DNA of 64,000 bases. Source: Pseudomonas sp. R84 (GTDB lineage: Bacteria > Pseudomonadota > Gammaproteobacteria > Pseudomonadales > Pseudomonadaceae). Positions 53,463 through 61,720 of this stretch are shown piece by piece (position 1 is the first letter of the stretch; the number at the start of each line of letters is the position of its first letter). Both the position numbers and the translations under genes were made by a program. Location of the stretch: contig NZ_CP019426.1 in assembly GCF_009834515.1 (NCBI RefSeq), positions 5,773,001 through 5,837,000 on the forward strand. Reading direction: 5' to 3'. Under the pieces are notes generated by a model that saw only the letters and a program-made list of their open reading frames with translations, was not told the origin of the DNA and ran no database searches.

Positions 53463-53935
53463 TTGGCCTCCAACTGTGCCAGCAGGCTGACCATTTCCAG
53501 TGCGGACAGGGCAGCTTCGGCACCTTTGTTACCGGCCTTGGTGCCGGAACGTTCGATGGCTTGCTCGATGGAATCAACGGTCAGGACGCCGAAAGCGACC
53601 GGCACGCCGAACTCCATGGAGACCTGGGCCAGGCCCTTGGTGCACTCGCCTGCCACGTATTCGAAGTGCGGAGTACCGCCACGAATGACCGCGCCCAGTG
53701 CAATGATTGCAGCGAACTCGCCTTTCTGGGCGACTTTCTGCGCAACCAGCGGGATTTCGAAGGCGCCAGGTGCGCGGATGATGGTGATGTCGCTTTCGCT
53801 CACGCCGTGGCGAACCAGGGCATCAACTGCACCGCTGACCAGGCTTTCAACCACGAAGCTGTTGAAGCGGCCCACTACCAAAGCGTAGCGGCCTTTAGGG
53901 GCGATGAAGGTACCTTCGATGGTCTTCAGGGTCAT
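53459..53935 (-). CDS. ribH: Lumazine synthase
   Basis: A 158-residue 6,7-dimethyl-8-ribityllumazine synthase, the next-to-last step of riboflavin synthesis. Motifs: [45 protein letters not shown], and [29 protein letters not shown] perfect hairpin lies 23 bases before the start codon. Confidence 0.97.
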   Translation of the reverse strand: MTLKTIEGTFIAPKGRYALVVGRFNSFVVESLVSGAVDALVRHGVSESDITIIRAPGAFEIPLVAQKVAQKGEFAAIIALGAVIRGGTPHFEYVAGECTKGLAQVSMEFGVPVAFGVLTVDSIEQAIERSGTKAGNKGAEAALSALEMVSLLAQLEAK

Positions 53936-53957
53936 TCGTCAGTTCTCTTAAAGAGCC

Positions 53958-53980
53958 GGGACGCGTCTGCTACGCGTCCC
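53958..53980 (-). other. Perfect hairpin in the ribBA-ribH gap
   Basis: Nine-base arms GGGACGCGT/ACGCGTCCC with a five-base loop in the 91-base gap. No T-tract follows in the direction of transcription. It could stabilise mRNA or tune ribH translation. It does not resemble an FMN riboswitch. Confidence 0.5.
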
Positions 53981-54026
53981 TCTGTGATTTATTTGCCGCG
54001 AATTCGGGTCCGGAAACAACCGGTCA

Positions 54027-55118
54027 TTATTCGGAGGGCACGTATTCTACAACTTCCAGATCGAAACCGGATATCGCATTAAATTTCATTGGTGCAGACA
54101 TCAAGCGCATTTTGCGTACACCGAGGTCACGCAGGATCTGCGAACCGGCACCGACGATGCTGTAAGTCGTCGGTTTTTTCGGCGCGGCCTGATCACCGGT
54201 TTCACGGATGTGCGCCAGCAACACGTCGCCATCGAGCGGGTGACCGAGCAACAGCACCACACCGCTGCCCGCCTCGGCAACTGCCGCCATGGCGGCGCGC
54301 AGGCTCCAGCGGCCGGGTTGTTTGACCATCAGCAAGTCACGCAGCGGATCCATATTGTGCACGCGAACCAGCGTTGGCTCTTCGGCGCAAACAGTGCCCA
54401 GGGTCAGCGCCATGTGCACGTCGCCTTCCACGGAATCACGATAGGTCACCAGGTTGAATTGGCCCAGTTCGCTGTCCAGCGGCTGCTCGGCAATCCGCTG
54501 AACGGTACGTTCGTGGATCATCCGGTAGTGAATCAGGTCGGCAATGGTGCCGATCTTGATGTTGTGCTCAGCGGCGAACGCTTCCAGCTCAGCGCGACGG
54601 GACATGGTGCCGTCGTCGTTCATCACTTCGCAGATCACCCCGCTCGGCTCGAAACCGGCCATGCGCGCGAGGTCGCAAGCGGCTTCGGTGTGACCGGCGC
54701 GAGCGAGGGTGCCGCCGGCCTGAGCCATCAACGGAAAGATGTGGCCCGGGCTGACGATGTCTTCAGCCTTGGCGTCTTTGGCGGCAGCCGCTTGCACAGT
54801 GCGCGCACGGTCGGCGGCGGAGATACCGGTTGTTACGCCTTCGGCCGCTTCGATCGAGACGGTGAACTTGGTGCCGAAGCCGGAACCGTTGCGCGGCGCC
54901 ATCAGCGGCAGCTTCAACAGTTCGCAGCGCTCGCGGCTCATCGGCATGCAGATCAGGCCACGGGCGTGCTTGGCCATGAAGTTGATGTGCTCGGCCTGGC
55001 AGCATTCGGCGGCCATGATCAGGTCGCCTTCGTTCTCGCGGTCTTCGTCATCCATGAGGATGACCATCTTGCCTTGGCGGATGTCTTCAACCAGTTCTTC
55101 GATGCTATTGAGCGCCAC
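54027..55118 (-). CDS. ribBA: 3,4-DHBP synthase fused to a degenerate GTP cyclohydrolase II domain
   Basis: A 363-residue RibB-type protein. The N-terminal domain (1-200) makes 3,4-dihydroxy-2-butanone 4-phosphate from ribulose 5-phosphate; DDEDRENEGDL, ISAADRA and RAGHTEAACDLARMAG are intact. The C-terminal domain has the GTP cyclohydrolase II fold but lacks the SECLTGD...CDC zinc cluster (here VHNMDPLRDLLMVKQPGRW) and the RQEGRGIGL loop, so it should be inactive. The separate ribA at 49849 supplies that step. This RibBX layout is known in other proteobacteria. Confidence 0.95.
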   Translation of the reverse strand: MALNSIEELVEDIRQGKMVILMDDEDRENEGDLIMAAECCQAEHINFMAKHARGLICMPMSRERCELLKLPLMAPRNGSGFGTKFTVSIEAAEGVTTGISAADRARTVQAAAAKDAKAEDIVSPGHIFPLMAQAGGTLARAGHTEAACDLARMAGFEPSGVICEVMNDDGTMSRRAELEAFAAEHNIKIGTIADLIHYRMIHERTVQRIAEQPLDSELGQFNLVTYRDSVEGDVHMALTLGTVCAEEPTLVRVHNMDPLRDLLMVKQPGRWSLRAAMAAVAEAGSGVVLLLGHPLDGDVLLAHIRETGDQAAPKKPTTYSIVGAGSQILRDLGVRKMRLMSAPMKFNAISGFDLEVVEYVPSE

Positions 55119-55134
55119 AAGGCACCCCCTTCAG

Positions 55135-55797
55135 TCAGGATTTGAGATAGCCATTGGCGGCCAGAAAGCTTTCAGTAATGCCGCCAGCGCTCGGCTCTGC
55201 CGCCTTGTCACCGAGCAGGAGACGCTCCAGATAACGCGCCAGCAAATCGACTTCCAGATTCACCCGGCGACCTGGCTTGTAGGACGCCATGATGGTTTCG
55301 CTCAGGGTGTGCGGAATGATCGTCAGCATGAATTCGGCGCCATCGACTTCGTTCACGGTCAGGCTGGTGCCGTCGACGGTGATCGAGCCTTTATGGGCGA
55401 TGTACTTGGCCAGTTCCTTCGGCGCGCGAATGCGAAATTCCACGGCGCGGGCATTGTCGCTGCGCGAGACGATTTCGCCGACACCGTCGACGTGGCCGCT
55501 GACCAGGTGCCCGCCGAGACGGGTGGTCGGGGTCAGGGCTTTTTCCAGATTGACCGGGCTGCCGCTTTTCAGGTCGTTCATGGCGGTGCAGTCGAGGGTT
55601 TCACGGCTGACGTCGGCGGCAAAGCCGTCGCCCGGCAGCTCAACAGCGGTGAGGCAGACGCCGTTGACCGCGATGCTGTCGCCGAGTTTGACGTCGCTCA
55701 GGTCGAGCTTGCCGGTGGCGACGTGGACCCGCACATCACCGCCCTTTGGGGTCAATGCGCGGATACTGCCGATGGATTCGATGATGCCGGTAAACAT
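55135..55797 (-). CDS. ribE: Riboflavin synthase
   Basis: A 220-residue riboflavin synthase alpha chain that dismutates lumazine to riboflavin. It has two tandem lumazine-binding barrels: MFTGIIESIG, NGVCLTAVE and SGHVDGVG in the first; IAHKGSITVDGTSLTVNEV and IIPHTLSETI in the second. Length is normal. It is 16 bases upstream of ribBA. Confidence 0.97.
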   Translation of the reverse strand: MFTGIIESIGSIRALTPKGGDVRVHVATGKLDLSDVKLGDSIAVNGVCLTAVELPGDGFAADVSRETLDCTAMNDLKSGSPVNLEKALTPTTRLGGHLVSGHVDGVGEIVSRSDNARAVEFRIRAPKELAKYIAHKGSITVDGTSLTVNEVDGAEFMLTIIPHTLSETIMASYKPGRRVNLEVDLLARYLERLLLGDKAAEPSAGGITESFLAANGYLKS

Positions 55798-55844
55798 GGG
55801 GTTCTCCTTGAGAACTGGGCCAGCGCTAACGCGATGGCCGGGAA

Positions 55845-56978
55845 TTATACGCTCGCCGAACGGACAGGGATGGCAGTGACTCGCCAGTCATCGCCGACCG
55901 CACGAATTTCAGTGATTTTCAGCTCCGGCGCATCCTTCATATGGGCCAGCGGCCAGTCCAGCAATGGACGCGCCGTGGAACCGAGAAACTTGCCGGCGAT
56001 GAAGATCACGAATTCGTCGACCAGACCGAGCTGAGCAAAGGCGCCGGCCAAGCGTGGGCCGGCCTCGACCAGCACTTCGTTGGTGCCACGGTTGGCCAGT
56101 TCGATGAGTAATTGATGCAGATCGACCTGACCATCGTCACCCGGCACGATCAGGCACTCGGGGCCGTGAGCGTATTGCTCTTCGATCGCGACGCAGGTGG
56201 CCACCAACGCTGGGCCTGCCTTGAAGAACGGCGCATCCAGCGGCACCCGCAGGCGGCCGTCGATCAACACGCGCAGTGGCGGACGGCTCATGGCCAATGC
56301 GGTTTGTTCGGCATCCAGACCCAACTCATCGGCCCGCACAGTCAAACGCGCTCCATCGGCCAGCACGGTGTCGGCGCCGGTCAGGACCACGGCGGCCTGG
56401 GCGCGCAAACGCTGGACGGCCGAACGTGCGGACGGGCCGGTGATCCATTGGCTCTCGCCATTTTCCATCGCCGTGCGACCATCGAGGCTCATGGCCAATT
56501 TGACCCGCACGAACGGCAAGCCGTGTTCCATGCGTTTTAGAAAACCTTGGTTGAGCTTGCGCGCTTCAGCTTCGAGCACACCACTTTCAGTGGCGATACC
56601 GGCATCGGCCAGACGCTGCAAACCACGACCGGCGACTTGCGGATTCGGATCGCGCATCGCCGCTACGACTCGGGCGACACCGGCATTCACCAGCGCATCG
56701 GCGCACGGCGGCGTACGCCCGTGGTGGCTGCACGGTTCTAAAGTCACGTAAGAGGTGGCCCCACGGGCCAGCTCACCGGCGGCGCGCAGGGCATGGACTT
56801 CAGCGTGCGGTTCGCCGGCGCGTTCATGCCAGCCTTCGCCGACAATCTGCCCGTCACGTACCACCACACAGCCAACCCGTGGATTGGGGTGGGTGGTGTA
56901 GTGGCCTTTGCGCGCCAGTTCCAGCGCACGCGCCATGAAGTGAGCGTCGAGGATGGCCTGCTCGGCGACGGTGGTCAT
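55845..56978 (-). CDS. ribD: RibD bifunctional deaminase/reductase
   Basis: A 377-residue RibD. The deaminase half (1-150) has HAEVHAL and [15 protein letters not shown] zinc motifs. The reductase half (about 150-370) has [24 protein letters not shown] and [13 protein letters not shown]. Together they convert the GTP cyclohydrolase product to the ribitylaminopyrimidine. Its start overlaps the nrdR stop codon (ATGA), so nrdR-ribD form one unit. Confidence 0.97.
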   Translation of the reverse strand: MTTVAEQAILDAHFMARALELARKGHYTTHPNPRVGCVVVRDGQIVGEGWHERAGEPHAEVHALRAAGELARGATSYVTLEPCSHHGRTPPCADALVNAGVARVVAAMRDPNPQVAGRGLQRLADAGIATESGVLEAEARKLNQGFLKRMEHGLPFVRVKLAMSLDGRTAMENGESQWITGPSARSAVQRLRAQAAVVLTGADTVLADGARLTVRADELGLDAEQTALAMSRPPLRVLIDGRLRVPLDAPFFKAGPALVATCVAIEEQYAHGPECLIVPGDDGQVDLHQLLIELANRGTNEVLVEAGPRLAGAFAQLGLVDEFVIFIAGKFLGSTARPLLDWPLAHMKDAPELKITEIRAVGDDWRVTAIPVRSASV

Positions 56979-57439
56979 TCTTTCACCGGTTCGCGAGCGA
57001 GGCGGTCGATTTCTTCGCGGAATTCGTTGAGATCCTGGAAGCGCTTGTATACCGAAGCGAAACGGATGTAGGCGACTTCATCAAGCTTTTGCAGCTCGGC
57101 CATGACCAGTTCGCCGACCACAAGGGATTTGACCTCGCGTTCGCCGGTGGCGCGCAGCTTGTGCTTGATGTGAACCAGAGAGGATTCGAGGCGCTCGACA
57201 CTCACCGGACGTTTCTCCAGCGCGCGTTGCATGCCGGCGCGGAGTTTTTCTTCGTCGAACGGTTGGCGGCTGCCGTCGGTTTTGATCAGGCGCGGCAACA
57301 CCAGTTCGGCCGTCTCGAACGTCGTGAAACGCTCGCCGCAGGCCAGGCATTCACGCCGGCGGCGCACCTGTTCGCCCTCGGCGACCAGACGCGAGTCGAT
57401 GACCTTGGTGTCGTTGGCACCGCAGAAGGGACAGTGCAT
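56975..57439 (-). CDS. nrdR: Transcriptional repressor NrdR
   Basis: A 154-residue NrdR that represses ribonucleotide reductase genes by binding NrdR boxes when loaded with (d)ATP. The zinc ribbon ([17 protein letters not shown] and [13 protein letters not shown]) is followed by the ATP-cone ([24 protein letters not shown] to the end). ATG 57439 is the conserved start. It is divergent from the lipoprotein gene, with 128 bases between. Confidence 0.98.
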   Translation of the reverse strand: MHCPFCGANDTKVIDSRLVAEGEQVRRRRECLACGERFTTFETAELVLPRLIKTDGSRQPFDEEKLRAGMQRALEKRPVSVERLESSLVHIKHKLRATGEREVKSLVVGELVMAELQKLDEVAYIRFASVYKRFQDLNEFREEIDRLAREPVKE

Positions 57440-57567
57440 GGTGGCTGGCAACAAAAAAAGGGAGGGCCATGGTAGCGCATCCCGGTGGCAAGACAAGCCA
57501 TAGGCTTTGCGGTATACAGAACGGCATGATCGTTTGATCCATGGATTTCATTTTGCCGGAGCATCCA

Positions 57568-58032
57568 ATGCCGTTACGTCCGCTCGTTTTGCTCAGTCTT
57601 TTCAGCCTGCTGGTGGCCTGTGGCAGCGATGCACCCAAGCCCCAGCCGCCAACGCCTGGCCCGGCGCCGCAGCAAGCGCAGAAAAAAGCCAAGGAAGCCG
57701 CCGAGCTTGGCCCGCTGCCGGCCTATCAACGCGAACTGAGCGGCACCCTGCAAGGCGTGCCTGCCGGCGCCGAAGTCGAACTGGCGCTGCTGGTGATAGA
57801 TGAAAAGGATCGCCCGCAACAGTTGCTCGCCAGTTCCAGCCTGATCGGCAATAACCAGATCCTGCCGTTCCGCCTGCGTTTCAACCCGGACGCATTTCCC
57901 GCCGGTGCGCGGGTTGAATTGCGTGGCCGCGCCAGCCAGTCCGGCCAGTTGATCCTGCACCTGCCGTCGCAAACCATCACCCAGCCGACCACTCAGGCGC
58001 TGGGCCAGCTGCAATTTGTCAAAGCACCATGA
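57568..58032 (+). CDS. YbaY family lipoprotein
   Basis: A 154-residue lipoprotein: the signal peptide ends in the lipobox LLVACGSD with Cys about residue 18, followed by a Pro/Ala/Lys-rich linker. The globular part (REYLSGTLQ-like RELSGTLQGVPAGAEVELALLVIDE, RLRFNPDAFPAGARVELRG) matches the YbaY/YscW beta-sandwich. It is probably outer-membrane anchored with unknown role. It overlaps the methyltransferase gene (ATGA). Confidence 0.85.
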   Translation: MPLRPLVLLSLFSLLVACGSDAPKPQPPTPGPAPQQAQKKAKEAAELGPLPAYQRELSGTLQGVPAGAEVELALLVIDEKDRPQQLLASSSLIGNNQILPFRLRFNPDAFPAGARVELRGRASQSGQLILHLPSQTITQPTTQALGQLQFVKAP

Positions 58033-58685
58033 CTGCACCGCTCGACCTGCAACAGGCGTTAGGTGAATTGCTCGGCGACGCCAGACTCAAGGTCTGTGCG
58101 TTGCCAGACGTTGATTTACAGCTATGGCTGATCGATGGCGACAACATGGATCGCCAATTCAGTCAGGAAGAAATTCAGCGAATTCTGCACGAGCCACCGT
58201 ACTGGGGTTTCTGCTGGGCCAGCGGTCTGGCGGTGGCGCGCTATCTGGTGGAGTTTCCCGAGTGGGTGCGCGGCAAACGCGTGCTGGATTTTGGCGCCGG
58301 TTCCGGGATTGCCGGGATCGCGGCGGTCAAGGCCGGGGCGCTGGAAGTGGTGGCGTGCGATCTCGATCCGCTGGCGATTTCCGCGTGTCGGGCGAATGCC
58401 GAGCTGAATGATGTGCAGATGAGTTATTCGACGGATTTCTTTGCCGAGGCGGATCGCTTTGATCTGATTCTGGTGGCGGATGTGTTGTATGACCGGGCGA
58501 ATCTGCCGTTGCTCGATGCGTTTTTGAGCCGTGGAAGAGAGGCGCTGGTGGCGGATTCGCGGGTTCGGGATTTTCACCATCCGTTGTATGAGCGCATCGA
58601 GATGCTTGAGGCGATGACGTTGCCGGATCTGGCTGAGCCGGAAGAGTTTCGGCATGTCAGCCTTTACCATGCGCGGCGTGATTGA
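58029..58685 (+). CDS. Class I SAM-dependent methyltransferase
   Basis: A 218-residue methyltransferase resembling the nicotinamide N-/ETFB-lysine methyltransferase group. The SAM-binding motif VLDFGAGSGIAGIAA is followed by ACDLDPLAISACRANAEL and DLILVADVLYDRANLP. YWGFCWASGLAVARYLVEFPEW before motif I is typical of protein-lysine methyltransferases in this group. The substrate is not known. It is coupled to the lipoprotein gene upstream; a REP pair follows. Confidence 0.85.
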   Translation: MTAPLDLQQALGELLGDARLKVCALPDVDLQLWLIDGDNMDRQFSQEEIQRILHEPPYWGFCWASGLAVARYLVEFPEWVRGKRVLDFGAGSGIAGIAAVKAGALEVVACDLDPLAISACRANAELNDVQMSYSTDFFAEADRFDLILVADVLYDRANLPLLDAFLSRGREALVADSRVRDFHHPLYERIEMLEAMTLPDLAEPEEFRHVSLYHARRD

Positions 58686-58691
58686 AATCGT

Positions 58692-58772
58692 TAAAAGATC
58701 GCAGCCTTCGGCAACTCCTACAGGTGCAATGCGTGTCCGCGTGTAGGAGCTGCCGAAGGCTGCGATCTTTTG
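58692..58772. repeat. REP pair, family B
   Basis: Inverted units with the shared AAAGATCGCAGCCTTCGGCA core (variant CAACTCC on the left), between the methyltransferase gene and cnoX. Confidence 0.85.
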
Positions 58773-58818
58773 CGCCACCGCTTATAGTGCGTTCATTAAC
58801 GTATTGACGAGATCCCCC

Positions 58819-59691
58819 ATGAGTGAGCAAACGCCGTACATCTTCGACGCCACGACGGCCGATTTCGACCAGTCGGTGATCGAGGCTTCTTTCAACAAAC
58901 CGGTGCTGGTGGACTTCTGGGCCGAATGGTGTGCGCCGTGCAAGGCGCTGATGCCGATGCTGCAAGGGATTGCCGAGAGCTATCAGGGCGAGTTGCTGCT
59001 GGCCAAGGTCAACTGCGACATCGAGCAGGACATCGTCGCCCGCTTCGGTATTCGCAGCCTGCCGACCGTGGTGCTGTTCAAGGACGGTCAACCGGTCGAC
59101 GGCTTTGCCGGTGCACAACCGGAATCCGCCGTACGCGCGCTGCTTGAGCCACATGTGCAGATGCCGCCACCGGCCGCCGCCGATCCGTTCGAACAGGCTC
59201 AGGCGTTGTTTGATGACGGCCGTTACGCCGACGCCGAAGCGGCGCTGGTGGTGATGCTCACTGAAGACAACACTAACGCCAAGGCGCTGATTCTCTACGC
59301 GCGTTGCCTGACCGAACGTGGCGAACTGGACGAAGCGCAAACCGTGCTCGACGCAGTCAAAAGCGATGAGCACAAGGCTGCACTGGCCGGGGCCAAGGCA
59401 CAGATCAAGTTCCTCGGACTTGCTCGTGATCTGCCGGACGCCGCCGATCTGAAAGCACGCCTGGCGAAAGATCCGCAAGACGATGAGGCGGTGTATCAAC
59501 TGGCGATTCAGCAACTCGCTCGCCAGCAGTATGAAGCGGCGCTGGATGCACTACTGAAGCTGTTCATCCGCAACCGCAGCTACAGCGAAGGCCTGCCGCA
59601 CAAAACCTTGCTGCAGGTGTTCGAGCTGCTGGGCAATGATCACCCGCTGGTGACGGTGTACCGCCGCAAGATGTTTGCTGCGCTTTATTAA
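58819..59691 (+). CDS. cnoX: Thioredoxin-TPR co-chaperone CnoX
   Basis: A 290-residue CnoX (YbbN): an N-terminal thioredoxin domain (about 1-110) and TPR-like helical repeats (about 120-290). It holds unfolding proteins and passes them to GroEL or DnaK under oxidative stress. The active site is WCAPC with Cys38 and Cys41, so unlike E. coli YbbN it should keep redox activity. ATG 58819 starts at the conserved MSEQTPYIFDAT. It is bracketed by REP pairs. Confidence 0.93.
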   Translation: MSEQTPYIFDATTADFDQSVIEASFNKPVLVDFWAEWCAPCKALMPMLQGIAESYQGELLLAKVNCDIEQDIVARFGIRSLPTVVLFKDGQPVDGFAGAQPESAVRALLEPHVQMPPPAAADPFEQAQALFDDGRYADAEAALVVMLTEDNTNAKALILYARCLTERGELDEAQTVLDAVKSDEHKAALAGAKAQIKFLGLARDLPDAADLKARLAKDPQDDEAVYQLAIQQLARQQYEAALDALLKLFIRNRSYSEGLPHKTLLQVFELLGNDHPLVTVYRRKMFAALY

Positions 59692-59770
59692 GATCAAAAG
59701 AACGCAGCCTGCGGCAGCTCCTACATTGGGATCGTGTACCCCTTGGAGCTGCCGCAGGCTGCGATCTTTT
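59692..59770. repeat. REP pair, family B variant
   Basis: Inverted AGATCAAAAG...GCAGCCTGCGGCAGCTCC units directly after the cnoX stop codon. It is convergent to the next minus-strand gene. Confidence 0.8.
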
Positions 59771-59775
59771 GCAAC

Positions 59776-60135
59776 TCACTCGATCCAGCTGTAGAGCGGC
59801 GTATCCCCGCCGCTCACCACTTTCACGTCCGCACTATGGCGCAGGCGCACCAGCAAGCGCTTGCCTGCCACCGCGCTGCCGGTCAGCCCTTCCAGTTGAT
59901 CAAGCAGATCCGGACCGCTGAGCTGCCCAGCCTTGCGCAAAAGGTCCTTGGCCAACTGCCACAAGGCATCGTCCTGATTCAGCGGTTTCGCTGCCGGAGC
60001 TGACGCGAGCGCTTCAGATTGCGCAAGCGGCGCCTGCCCATTCAGCGCCGAACCGAGCTTCGCCCAGTCGCCTTCATCCAGTTCCACCGTCAAGTCCACC
60101 GGCACGTCGCCGACGGTTCCGCGTATCCGCAACAT
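59776..60135 (-). CDS. Conserved-looking hypothetical protein
   Basis: A 119-residue soluble protein without a recognised domain. The N-terminus forms a short beta region (MLRIRGTVGDVPVDLTVELDE). The middle is an Ala-rich linker, and ALWQLAKDLLRKAGQLSGPDLLDQLEGLTG is helical, ending in a beta stretch (RLLVRLRHSADVKVVSGG). There is no signal peptide. It lies between cnoX and the zinc operon on the opposite strand. No function is proposed. Confidence 0.7.
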   Translation of the reverse strand: MLRIRGTVGDVPVDLTVELDEGDWAKLGSALNGQAPLAQSEALASAPAAKPLNQDDALWQLAKDLLRKAGQLSGPDLLDQLEGLTGSAVAGKRLLVRLRHSADVKVVSGGDTPLYSWIE

Positions 60136-60221
60136 TGAGTTCGCTCCCGCACTTTTCTGACCTGCATGCTCCCACGGGACTTGTGCAACGCCAAGCGCAC
60201 GGGCAAACTCTGCGCACTTTC

Positions 60222-60239
60222 GTTATAAGATTACATAAC
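60222..60239. promoter_or_regulatory. Probable Zur box of the zinc operon
   Basis: GTTATAAGATTACATAAC is an imperfect palindrome with GTTAT/ATAAC arms, AT-rich like known Zur boxes, 31 bases before a His-rich DUF2796 gene. Its AT-rich sequence could also overlap the -10 region. Zinc-replete repression by Zur is expected; the P. aeruginosa counterpart is Zur-regulated as I recall. Confidence 0.6.
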
Positions 60240-60270
60240 AAACTCTTCACTTTACTTCCCGGAGACCGCC

Positions 60271-60870
60271 ATGCGTCGTCTGCTGCTCGCTTTGCCGTTT
60301 GCCCTGTTGCCGCTGGCCATCGCCCATGCGGCTGATGAGCATGACCACGATCACGACCATGAACACGGCAGCCTCGGCGCGCATGAACATGGCGTGGGTC
60401 GCCTGAACGCTGCGCTCGACGGCCAGACCCTGGAGCTGGAGCTGGAAAGCCCGGCGATGAACCTCGTGGGTTTCGAACACATTGCGACCACGGATGCCGA
60501 TAAAGCCAAAGTCGCTGCCGCCCGCGCGCAACTGGAAAAACCGTTGACCCTGTTCAGCCTACCGCCTGCTGCCGGTTGCAAAATGGTCAGTCAGGAACTG
60601 GAAAGTCCGTTGTTCGGCGACAAGCCGGATGCCGATGACCATGACGACGATGAAGCGGACAAGGACGGTCACGAGCATCACCACGACCATAGCGAAATCC
60701 ACGCGCACTATCAGTTCAACTGCGCCACACCGGGTGCGTTGAAGACTCTGGATCTGGCGAACGTCTTCAATACCTTCCCGGCGACGCAGAAAATTCAGGT
60801 ACAACTGATCAGCGCCAGCGGCCAGCAAGGCACCGAAGTGACGGCCAAGGCTGCCGCGCTGAAATTCTGA
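60271..60870 (+). CDS. DUF2796 zinc-binding periplasmic protein (ZrgA-like)
   Basis: A 199-residue exported protein (signal peptide about 1-20, ending AHAA). The mature N-terminus DEHDHDHDHEHG and the internal DDHDDDEADKDGHEHHHDHSE are strong zinc-chelating stretches. The DUF2796 core is present: HEHGVGRLNAALDGQTLELELESPAMNLVGFEH. It should capture zinc for the ABC system encoded downstream. This is the first gene of the operon matching P. aeruginosa PA4063-PA4066. A REP pair separates it from the next gene. Confidence 0.9.
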   Translation: MRRLLLALPFALLPLAIAHAADEHDHDHDHEHGSLGAHEHGVGRLNAALDGQTLELELESPAMNLVGFEHIATTDADKAKVAAARAQLEKPLTLFSLPPAAGCKMVSQELESPLFGDKPDADDHDDDEADKDGHEHHHDHSEIHAHYQFNCATPGALKTLDLANVFNTFPATQKIQVQLISASGQQGTEVTAKAAALKF

Positions 60871-60885
60871 TCACTCCCTAAATCC

Positions 60886-60978
60886 CCTGTAGGAGCTGTC
60901 GAGTGAAACGAGGCTGCGATCTTTTGATTGTAAAAAACCAAGATCAAAAGATCGCAGCCTTCGGCAGCTCCTACAGGG
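60886..60978. repeat. REP pair, family B, inside the zinc operon
   Basis: Inverted CTGTAGGAGCTG/CAGCTCCTACAG units between the DUF2796 gene and the ABC ATPase gene. In an operon this position can lower or stabilise expression of one side. Confidence 0.85.
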
Positions 60979-61008
60979 GGTTCAGTGTCCAACCATGAAA
61001 CTGGTGCC

Positions 61009-61719
61009 ATGACCCAAGCACTCATCGAACTGTCCGACCTGGGCTTCAACTGGCCCGGTCACCCGCCGTTGCTGGACATCCCGGCGTTTCGTCTGGAAGC
61101 CGGCGAAACCCTGTTCCTCAAAGGCCCCAGCGGCAGCGGCAAGACCACCCTGCTCGGTCTGCTCGGCGGCGTGCAGAAGCCCGGTCGCGGCAGCATTCGT
61201 CTGCTCGGCCAGGAACTGACCGAACTCTCCGCCGGCGCCCGCGATACCTTCCGTGTCGATCACACTGGCTACATTTTCCAGCAGTTCAACTTGCTGCCAT
61301 TCCTCTCGGTGCGCGAGAACGTTGAACTGCCGTGTCACTTTTCCAAGCTGCGCGCGCAACGGGCGAAACAGCGTCACGGCAGCGTCGACCAAGCCGCCGC
61401 CACCCTCCTCTCCCACTTGGGCCTGAAGGATGAAAGCATCCTCAGTCGTCGTGCTGATTCACTGTCGATCGGCCAACAGCAACGGGTTGCCGCCGCACGC
61501 GCATTGATCGGCCAACCCGAGCTGGTGATCGCCGACGAACCGACTTCGGCACTGGATTACGACGCCCGGGAAAACTTCATTCGCCTGCTGTTCGCCGAAT
61601 GCCGCGAGGCCGGATCGAGTCTGCTGTTCGTCAGCCATGACCAGAGCCTGGCGCCACTGTTCGACCGTCACCTGTCTTTGGCCGAACTCAATCGCGCCGC
61701 CACGTCTGCCGAGGTCTGA
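61009..61719 (+). CDS. ABC transporter ATP-binding protein (MacB/LolD type)
   Basis: A 236-residue ATPase of the LolD/MacB class. Walker A GPSGSGKTTLL, the Q-loop GYIFQQFNLLPFL, signature LSIGQQQRVAAAR, Walker B LVIADEPTSALD and the switch histidine FVSHDQS are all intact. The signature is LSIGQ rather than LSGGQ, a mild change. It pairs with the permease 1 base downstream. ATG 61009 is chosen at the start of the conserved IELSDLGF strand. Confidence 0.93.
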   Translation: MTQALIELSDLGFNWPGHPPLLDIPAFRLEAGETLFLKGPSGSGKTTLLGLLGGVQKPGRGSIRLLGQELTELSAGARDTFRVDHTGYIFQQFNLLPFLSVRENVELPCHFSKLRAQRAKQRHGSVDQAAATLLSHLGLKDESILSRRADSLSIGQQQRVAAARALIGQPELVIADEPTSALDYDARENFIRLLFAECREAGSSLLFVSHDQSLAPLFDRHLSLAELNRAATSAEV

Positions 61720-61720
61720 G

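Noticed and set aside
53936-54026. FMN riboswitch ahead of ribH
   Set aside because: Only a simple 9-bp hairpin is present; the gap is too short and lacks the conserved FMN-element core.
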